NCBI GenBank assembly: GCA_900546785.1
Contig: URED01000050.1
Location: 1 to 11,642, forward strand
Length of the DNA stretch: 11,642 nt
Direction of reading: 5' to 3'
Source: an uncultured Oscillospiraceae bacterium
GTDB taxonomy: Bacteria; Bacillota; Clostridia; Oscillospirales; Acutalibacteraceae
Notes under the pieces: model-generated
What the model was told of the DNA's origin: nothing
Databases searched by the model: none
Seen by the model: the letters and a program-made list of their open reading frames with translations, nothing else
Program-made: the position numbers and the translations under genes
In this document: in pieces, positions 6,860 to 11,642 of the stretch
How the letters are laid out: the number at the start of each line of letters is the position of its first letter
Numbering within the stretch: the stretch's first letter is position 1

Positions 6860-8710
6860 TTAGATATTCTGTTCCTTTTTCTTTCTGCTGTAAAGCGTCA
6901 TGCCAACAGCGCCGGCTCCGGATGCAGCCAGAAGACCAATCCACAGCATCATATTGCTGTTATTGCCGGTCTGGGGGCTTTCTGTTTTCTCAGAAGGCTT
7001 GCCAGGCTGTTCGGGCTTGGCTGGGTCAGTCGGGTCTGTAGGGTCTGTAGGAGTAGTGGGGTCGGTGGGCTTTTCGCTGGTTTCAAACGGTGTGTTGGAG
7101 CCAAGGATAGCATACTGGCTCAGATGGGTAGTCTCAAATACCAGGAAGTCACCTTCCACCACTGCATCAAAGCGTTCCAGCGGGTCACCCAGATATACCG
7201 CCTGATAGTATTTGTAGCCCTTAAGCTGATCAGTCATCGGGATTTTAACCGTCATGGGGTTATCCTTGATTTCCAGAGCTTTACCGTCTTTGCTAACTCT
7301 GATCTCGTAAATAGACAGCAGGCCCGGCAGCTCCTCTTTCAGTTCCGGACGGCTTCCCAGCACGCTTTCCTGCGCCATAGTGTCGGCATAAAGCTCTGCT
7401 CCCTCCGGTACGCCGTCGGTCAGGGAGATGGAAACGCCGGTATCGGAATAGGTCAGATCCTTAATTTTTCCTTCATCACCGGGCGTCGGAGTCGGCTCTA
7501 CCGGGTCTTTAACGGGTACTGCCTTGATTACATCGTTGGTGCAGAAGTAATCGAATGTACCTGTTTTTTCAATAACCTGGCTGTAGCCCTCGGGGATTGC
7601 ATTATGATCCTTGGTAAGATTTCTCATACCCTCAACAGGAGCTGCAATTACAGCTTCTTTTTTATCGCCCCAATAATCCACAATCTCCATCTTGTCGGTA
7701 AGTCCCTTGTAAACGGAATACCAAGGTGTTCCTTCTCCGCCTTCAGGAGGATATTCAATCTTATCCGAACCCCAATAGAAGGTTTCGCCGTCTTTTTGAA
7801 GTAAGGTCATGGTCGTTGTATTTGAAATTTTTGCGTCAACGGTTTTTCCCTCGGGGTCCTTAGTATAGCCCTCGGGCCATGCTACGCCGGCGGTTTGGCT
7901 GACAGCTACCGCGAGATATTCATTTCCACTGGCAAGTCCGTCAACCTTTACAAGCTCAAACACATCAGTTTGACCCTCTGAATACTCATTAGCCTCGAAG
8001 AAGTAAATGCCGTAGAGTTTGCCGTCATTGTCCTTTGTGGCAAGCTGCCATGTTCTGTTAGCATAACTTTCTTCATAAATAACAGTTGCACCCACTGCAT
8101 ATTCGCCTTCCACACCGGAGTCAGGGGTCATGGTAAGGGCTGCTTCCAGATTGCCTTGGAAGGGAATGGTTGAGGAGGTAGTAGATACAAAGGCCGCAGA
8201 ATAAGTGTTTTCACCTGCGCTCTTATACGCTGTCACAGAAGCGTTTGAGCCGACCTTGAGCAGACCCTGTGTTCCCTCAGCCATAAAGCGGATCGCCGCA
8301 GTCTGAGATGTTTTGTTTTCATTGATGGTCAGGGAGCCGTCTCCAATAATCTCCAGGTTGCCGCCCCAGCCGAAACCGTATACCACCAGTTCGGAGATAT
8401 GGTTGTCTCCCACCAGATTAAGCTTCAAATCATCGCCCATCTCGTTGGCGACAAGGATATTGGTCGGGTTGTTGTAGTTGGTCAGGGTAACGGTATTGCT
8501 CGCCTTATCATAAACAGCACCTGATACATCGTCAATCTTGCCGCTGTTGGCAAAGAGCGTCTGATACCCATCCTCCGAATTACCGAGCTTGAGGTATGCA
8601 AAACTGTAGTCCCCGGACGAGGGGCCGTTCGCCGCAAATGCCGGCACAGCCATTCCAACAGCCATACAAAGCGTCAGCAGTCCTGCAAGCAATTTTCGCT
8701 TCAATTTCAT
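6860..8710 (-). CDS. Exported SPQTG wall-anchored surface protein
   Basis: The 616-residue product is a cell-surface protein. A signal peptide (KLKRK charge cluster, hydrophobic core, AVPAFA, cleavage near residue 26-27) leads into a region with DKASNTVTLTNYNN, LNLVGDNHISELVV and LEIIGDGSLTINENK (about 65-135). This looks like the beta-solenoid pattern of gut Clostridia proteins annotated as carbohydrate-binding. The middle part (200-400) is not recognised. About 415-537 is another beta-rich domain ending in TTHLSQYAILG. A TDPT/TDPTDP proline stalk (549-575), SPQTG (578-582), a membrane helix (587-607) and SRKKKEQNI complete a sortase signal. SPQTG rather than LPxTG fits the (S/P)PxTG specificity reported for C. 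difficile SrtB. No sortase is encoded in the window. The start is ATG 8710 with AAAGGAG upstream; the ATG at 8743 lacks a ribosome site. The ligand is unknown. Confidence 0.88.
   Translation of the reverse strand: MKLKRKLLAGLLTLCMAVGMAVPAFAANGPSSGDYSFAYLKLGNSEDGYQTLFANSGKIDDVSGAVYDKASNTVTLTNYNNPTNILVANEMGDDLKLNLVGDNHISELVVYGFGWGGNLEIIGDGSLTINENKTSQTAAIRFMAEGTQGLLKVGSNASVTAYKSAGENTYSAAFVSTTSSTIPFQGNLEAALTMTPDSGVEGEYAVGATVIYEESYANRTWQLATKDNDGKLYGIYFFEANEYSEGQTDVFELVKVDGLASGNEYLAVAVSQTAGVAWPEGYTKDPEGKTVDAKISNTTTMTLLQKDGETFYWGSDKIEYPPEGGEGTPWYSVYKGLTDKMEIVDYWGDKKEAVIAAPVEGMRNLTKDHNAIPEGYSQVIEKTGTFDYFCTNDVIKAVPVKDPVEPTPTPGDEGKIKDLTYSDTGVSISLTDGVPEGAELYADTMAQESVLGSRPELKEELPGLLSIYEIRVSKDGKALEIKDNPMTVKIPMTDQLKGYKYYQAVYLGDPLERFDAVVEGDFLVFETTHLSQYAILGSNTPFETSEKPTDPTTPTDPTDPTDPAKPEQPGKPSEKTESPQTGNNSNMMLWIGLLAASGAGAVGMTLYSRKKKEQNI
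6941..7035. repeat. Wall-sorting cassette repeat, copy 1
   Basis: This stretch encodes the end of the TDP stalk, KPEQPGKPSEKTESPQTG and the first part of the membrane helix. It is nearly identical in DNA to 11004-11110 (for example GGTCTGGGGGCTTTCTGTTT and TGTTCGGGCTTGGCTGG in both). The conserved block is a likely target for recombination between the two wall-protein genes. Confidence 0.75.
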
Positions 8711-8876
8711 AACTGATTTTTCTCCTTTCAAGATAAAATTCATGTGAATAAACGGTTTGATGATTCTCTTTAGGGTATCACCGCCTTTTTCTCTTTATTT
8801 CTATGCCATCCGTTCCCCGGTGCGTCGGTTCAGGCAGCCAGGGCGGAACGAATAACCTTCTTTGCCGCAGTTAAAG
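8711..8876 (-). other. Leader region of the SPQTG wall-protein gene
   Basis: These 166 bp separate the hairpins after the two-faced membrane-protein gene from the wall-protein start. AAAGGAG at 8728-8722 is the ribosome site. CGTTCC (8811-8816) can pair with GGAACG (8845-8850), enclosing a GC-rich loop. No confident -35/-10 pair was found. It does not fit the riboswitch classes I could recall, including c-di-GMP-I. The core CTGCCTGAA-CC also occurs in the leader at 10811-10922. Confidence 0.4.
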
Positions 8877-8912
8877 TTCTTTATGCTTTGGTGAATACCA
8901 AAGCATAAAGAA
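8877..8912 (-). terminator. 16-bp hairpin downstream of the two-faced membrane-protein gene
   Basis: 8877-8892 and 8897-8912 are exact reverse complements with loop GAAT. The stem is AT-rich, and on the minus strand it is followed by CTTTAACTG, a poor T-tract. It shares four bases with the palindrome at 8909-8926, so the two structures cannot both form fully in one RNA. Confidence 0.6.
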
Positions 8913-8926
8913 GGGATATCCCTTCT
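8909..8926 (-). terminator. 18-bp perfect palindrome, probable terminator
   Basis: AGAAGGGATATCCCTTCT is its own reverse complement. In RNA it gives a 7-bp stem with loop AUAU, and on the minus strand TTATGCTTT follows directly, so it can act as an intrinsic terminator 6 bp after the stop codon at 8933. As DNA it is also a candidate dimeric protein-binding site. Confidence 0.6.
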
Positions 8927-8932
8927 GCGTTT

Positions 8933-10810
8933 TCAGCTTTCCTGCGTCTCCCATTTGGCGTAGAGATCCATCGGCGCATAGGGCGCTTCCCTGACGGGAC
9001 GCTCTTTCAGCTCTTCAAGGATTTTAAGCCCTGTTACCGGGCCGGCGGTGCAGGCTTTATCCCTGTACCAGCCGGTGAATACCTTGCCGCTGCTCGTCGG
9101 TTTCAGGCAGGTAGCCTCCACATAGAAAAGCTCCTGGTCTGCAAATTCCAGCGACCGCGGCTTCATATACAGCAGATCGGTCCCGTCCGCTTCAAAAGCC
9201 CCGCCGTTAGCATGCAGCCTGACGGCGTATCGGGGGTTCCCGTTCTCGTCATTCAGGGCATGCTCGTCTGCCATTTCCGAACGGAACGCCGCCGTGATGA
9301 GAACCTTACGCCGCTTGACTTTCTCCGTCTCCACGGCAGGCTTTACCGCTTTGGATGTGACGGGATCTTCCAGGGCCTTGTAGCCGCCGTTTCCGTCCTT
9401 TACCATCCATGCGGCAAAGCTTACGGTGACCGGCTCGGCGCCCTCGCCGCCGGGGAAGTGATATTCCACGCCATCCGGCAGGGGGACAGAAAACTTAAGC
9501 CTGAGAAACGGCTTCCTGTTGTAATAGAGCTTGCCCTTCAGGAGCCGCGGGTCATCGTTGTCAATGCTTTTATCCTCCGGATTGATCGTCCCGACCAGTG
9601 TTTTCCACGTTTTTGTCTCGGGGTCAAGGTAGCGGTAAACCGCCTGGAGCTTGCCGGCCTTTGTATCCACACGGCCCAAATTCACCAGGCCGTCCCTGTA
9701 ACTGCCATAGTCCGCGCCGCCGTAGTAAAAGCTCAGGGTAACGGGTCCCTTCCACAGCAGGAACAGCAGAGTCAGCAGGCCCAAAAGCAGAATGGCGGCA
9801 ATCGCGCCGATAGCAAACGGGAGGTTGCTGTTTCCCTCGTCCGAAGGGACGGGGGCACTGTTGTCCGAAGGGGCGGGGGTATTGTTTTCCGAAGGCCCGC
9901 CCGGCTCATCCGCCGGCGTGGAGGTATTGCCCGGCACAAAGCCTGCCGGCTCCCACCTTGCGTACAAATCCATCGGCACATAGGGCGCGACATAGGCGGG
10001 TTCTTCCTTCAAATCATCGTTAATGTTCAGATAGGTGACCGGCCCGTCGGTGCAGGCCTCGTCCTTGTACCAGCCGGCGAACACCATATCGCCGTTTGAC
10101 GGCTTAGGACAGGATGCCTCCACGAAAAAGTCGTTCAGAGCGGAATATTCCAGCGACTGCGGGCACACATACAAATGGTCGCTGCCATCCTCCGCAAAGG
10201 TTCCGCCATTGGCTCGCAGGATGACGGCATATTTCGGATGTCCGGTCTCTTCATAGGTCAGCGCGTTTTTGTCTATGACAACCGCCGGAAAAGCCGCCTT
10301 GATCACGGCGACTCTTTTTCCTTCCTCGTCCGTCACGATTGCGTTCTGAACATCCTCCGCCGTGACGGAACCATCCAGCTCCTTATACCCGCCGTTTCCG
10401 TCGCTCACCACCCATGCGGCAAACTCGGTGGTCTCGGGCGGGCTGTATTCGCTGCCGGGGTAGTGGTAGCTCGGACCCTTGGGGAGCGCAACGGAGAAGC
10501 TGGAGCTGTCCGCAACCTCCACATCATAATACAGCCACGCTGAACCGATGAGGTCATGGCTGCCGGTGATGCTTTTGTCCGCAGGATTGATGTCCCCTCC
10601 AATTTCCTCATCCCCGAAGTTTATTGCCGCATAGAACCGGCCGGCGCCGGTATCAATATTGCCGACGTCAATCCAGCCTTCCTTATATCTGCCGTAGTCC
10701 GCGCCGCCGTAGTAAAAGCGGATGGTAAGGGGATCTCCGGCCGCAAAGGCCGGGACGGCCATCCCAAACACCATACAGAGCGTCAGCAGCGCCGCAAACA
10801 GTTTTTTCAT
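8933..10810 (-). CDS. Two-faced membrane protein: duplicated InlB-repeat-type domain on both sides of one helix
   Basis: The 625-residue product has a signal peptide (1-23, AVPAFA) and domain A (27-287). Next come a proline/serine/acid-rich stalk (291-329, with APSDN and VPSDEG units) and one hydrophobic helix (330-353). Domain B (357-621) follows, then the end TQES. A and B are clear paralogues: FYYGGADYG, INP-DKSI, FAAW-V-DGNGGYK, KYAVILRANGGTF against RYAVRLHANGGAF, VFAGWYKDEAC against VFTGWYRDKAC, and PMDLYARWE against PMDLYAKWE. Each ends in an InlB B-repeat-like (List_Bact_rpt) unit. With a cleaved signal peptide, A is outside and B is inside. By hand count A has about 43 acidic and 17 basic residues, and B about 38 of each. 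There is no sortase motif. The start is ATG 10810 with GGAGG six bases upstream. It is flanked by two SPQTG wall proteins. Function is unknown; adhesion, sensing or scaffold roles are guesses. Confidence 0.88.
   Translation of the reverse strand: MKKLFAALLTLCMVFGMAVPAFAAGDPLTIRFYYGGADYGRYKEGWIDVGNIDTGAGRFYAAINFGDEEIGGDINPADKSITGSHDLIGSAWLYYDVEVADSSSFSVALPKGPSYHYPGSEYSPPETTEFAAWVVSDGNGGYKELDGSVTAEDVQNAIVTDEEGKRVAVIKAAFPAVVIDKNALTYEETGHPKYAVILRANGGTFAEDGSDHLYVCPQSLEYSALNDFFVEASCPKPSNGDMVFAGWYKDEACTDGPVTYLNINDDLKEEPAYVAPYVPMDLYARWEPAGFVPGNTSTPADEPGGPSENNTPAPSDNSAPVPSDEGNSNLPFAIGAIAAILLLGLLTLLFLLWKGPVTLSFYYGGADYGSYRDGLVNLGRVDTKAGKLQAVYRYLDPETKTWKTLVGTINPEDKSIDNDDPRLLKGKLYYNRKPFLRLKFSVPLPDGVEYHFPGGEGAEPVTVSFAAWMVKDGNGGYKALEDPVTSKAVKPAVETEKVKRRKVLITAAFRSEMADEHALNDENGNPRYAVRLHANGGAFEADGTDLLYMKPRSLEFADQELFYVEATCLKPTSSGKVFTGWYRDKACTAGPVTGLKILEELKERPVREAPYAPMDLYAKWETQES
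8948..9742 (-). repeat. Domain B, predicted cytoplasmic copy of the duplicated domain
   Basis: It encodes residues 357-621. DNA similarity to copy A is still visible: GTCCGCGCCGCCGTAGTAAA appears near 9711-9730 and again near 10696-10715. Basic clusters such as EKVKRRKV replace acidic or neutral residues of copy A. Confidence 0.85.
9752..9823 (-). other. Internal transmembrane helix, possibly a relic signal peptide
   Basis: It encodes residues 330-353 (LPFAIGAIAAILLLGLLTLL, then FLLW), followed by KGP. It stands at the same distance before FYYGGADYG as the N-terminal signal peptide does. It shares a LLTL core with it (GLLTLLF against ALLTLCM), but lacks an AxA cleavage site. This fits a tandem gene duplication and fusion in which the second signal peptide became a stop-transfer helix. 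Confidence 0.55.
9950..10732 (-). repeat. Domain A, predicted extracellular copy of the duplicated domain
   Basis: It encodes residues 27-287, strongly acidic, with three cysteines (216, 234, 253) against two in copy B (568, 587). The two shared cysteines occupy the same places in both copies, in the (S/T)CxKP and AC(T)xG motifs. Confidence 0.85.
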
Positions 10811-10922
10811 AAGTCGCCTCCGTTTCTTTCCGGTCCAGCCGGGGAAGGGCGGCCAGGACACATAGTCCCGTTTCCGTCCGCCGCTTCCCGCCGGCTTTTC
10901 CGTTTGGTTTCAGGCAGACGGG
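10811..10922 (-). other. Leader between the right-edge wall protein and the two-faced protein
   Basis: This GC-rich 112-bp gap holds an imperfect inverted repeat (10874-10882 with 10913-10921, one G-U pair in RNA) starting right at the upstream stop. It has no T-tract, so it is not a good terminator. GGAGG at 10817-10821 is the ribosome site of the next gene. No promoter was recognised, so the two genes are probably co-transcribed. Confidence 0.45.
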
Positions 10923-11642
10923 CTATTTCCCGGCCGCCGCCTTTTTCCGCCTGTAAAGCAGCATTCCCAGCACGCCGCCGCAGGAGGCCAGCATCAGGCT
11001 GATCCACAGCATCATGTTGCTGCTGTCCCCGGTCTGGGGGCTTTCTGTTTGCCCAGAAGGCTTGCCCTGCTGTTCGGGCTTGGCTGGATCGGTTGGCTCA
11101 GTCGGGTCGGTAGGAGTGGTCGGGTCAGTAGGATCCGTTGGCTCAGTGGGTTCAACCGGCTCCAAAGAGGAACGAACCTGCACATATTTTTCGTTCTGAT
11201 ACTCTGTGCCGGCAGGATCGCCAATAATTTCCTCAGCCGCAGCAGAATCACCGGCCGCTACAACAGGATCGGTGTAGCCAGATAAGTCAGGTTTCCAGCG
11301 CATGGCGCCCTTTCCGCCGCTGGCAGTGACAACCGCTCCGTCGGAGATGGTGAAGATCCCCTTCTGATCGCCGCCCAATTCACCAAAGATATCTTCCTGG
11401 CCAGCAAAGATACCATAGTGCTCGCCGCTTGCAGAAGAGGCATTTACTACGGTTCCGGCTCCGCTGACGATGACATCACCGCAGATGCCGTGATCGTTTA
11501 CGGAAGAAATATTCACCTTCGCTCCGTTAATCGCCGTAAGGTCAGTATTAATGCCCGGAGTGCCGAAACCGGCATTCTGAGTTGCATTGTTCTTCGCATT
11601 CAGCGTCGCGCCGTCCACCGTCAGTCCGCCGATTGCTCTGAC
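10923..11642 (-). CDS. SPQTG wall-anchored surface protein, C-terminal part (runs off the right edge)
   Basis: The frame is open to the window edge, giving 239 residues of the C-terminus; the true start lies outside. The visible N-terminal part (GGLTVDGATLNAKNN, INGAKVNISSVND, ISDGAVVTASGGKG) repeats a beta-strand-plus-turn pattern typical of solenoid surface proteins of gut Clostridia. Then come SLEPVEPTEPTDPTDPTTPT and further TDPTEP units (a wall-spanning stalk), KPEQQGKPSGQTESPQTG (SPQTG at 201-205), a membrane helix and YRRKKAAAGK. The signal matches the one in the 6860-8710 protein almost residue for residue, so both are presumably substrates of the same sortase. It is separated by 112 bp from the two-faced membrane protein, with no terminator seen. 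The ligand is unknown. Confidence 0.88.
   Translation of the reverse strand, partial: VRAIGGLTVDGATLNAKNNATQNAGFGTPGINTDLTAINGAKVNISSVNDHGICGDVIVSGAGTVVNASSASGEHYGIFAGQEDIFGELGGDQKGIFTISDGAVVTASGGKGAMRWKPDLSGYTDPVVAAGDSAAAEEIIGDPAGTEYQNEKYVQVRSSLEPVEPTEPTDPTDPTTPTDPTEPTDPAKPEQQGKPSGQTESPQTGDSSNMMLWISLMLASCGGVLGMLLYRRKKAAAGK
11004..11110. repeat. Wall-sorting cassette repeat, copy 2
   Basis: This is the partner of 6941-7035, in direct orientation about 4.06 kb away. Recombination between the copies would delete the two-faced gene and fuse the two wall-protein genes in frame, keeping one sorting signal. Confidence 0.75.

Noticed and set aside
7021..7075. Short tandem DNA repeats that might be a CRISPR or satellite
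   Set aside because: They are codon repeats for the TDPT proline stalk, with no spacers and no separate repeat unit.
6857..7804. Plus-strand frame of 315 codons opposite the SPQTG protein
   Set aside because: It is the complement of a well-supported gene; its composition mirrors the TDPT stalk and it has no independent motif.
8744..8876. c-di-GMP-I riboswitch ahead of a surface-protein gene
   Set aside because: GACGCA followed by GGATGGC recalled the class, but the conserved GACGCAAAGC and GGGUUGCC-type blocks are absent.
9212..10099. Plus-strand frame of 295 codons opposite the two-faced protein
   Set aside because: Antisense shadow: the minus strand carries two aligned paralogous domains, which cannot be chance.
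10811..10861. Upstream start at 10861 for the two-faced protein
   Set aside because: It would put 17 odd residues before a perfect signal peptide; GGAGG is placed for ATG 10810.

Overview
The window reads as chromosomal DNA from a gut-type Gram-positive anaerobe of the class Clostridia. Evidence: AGGAG-type ribosome binding sites, extended -10 promoters, a clostridial-style IlvD, signal peptides ending in AVPAFA, and wall-sorting signals of the SPQTG type (known in C. difficile as SrtB substrates). The genus cannot be fixed from sequence alone.

Left part (1-5450) is ordinary housekeeping DNA. A DUF4874/DUF4832 protein (182-1549) and yebC (1623-2360) run rightward, each from its own promoter; both promoters carry the block TGTGGTAAA at the -10. 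A bidirectional terminator (2384-2415) separates yebC from leftward genes: a TagH/Wzt-type ABC ATPase (2438-3298), ilvD (3358-5019) and a small DUF1648 membrane protein (5080-5433). The ATPase, ilvD and perhaps the DUF1648 gene may be co-transcribed, but the ATPase has no permease gene beside it.

Middle part (5434-6860) is an accessory junction. It holds a tyrosine integrase cut down to its catalytic domain (5690-6322), a perfect 22-bp hairpin (6333-6380) exactly where integrase homology stops, and a small receiver-less winged-helix regulator (6376-6792) whose ribosome binding site fits an ATT start better than the first GTG.

Right part (6860-11642) is a leftward cluster of three exported surface proteins, more GC-rich than the junction. 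Two (6860-8710, and 10923 to beyond the right edge) are SPQTG-anchored wall proteins with nearly identical TDPT-rich stalks and sorting signals. Between them lies the most unusual gene of the window (8933-10810). It encodes a signal peptide, a ~260-residue domain ending in an InlB-type repeat, a proline-rich stalk, one transmembrane helix, and then a second full copy of the same domain predicted to be in the cytoplasm. The outer copy is strongly acidic and the inner copy is about neutral. This is the best candidate here for something undescribed: a two-faced membrane protein made by duplication. Its function is unknown; an adhesion or sensing role next to two wall-anchored proteins is inference only.
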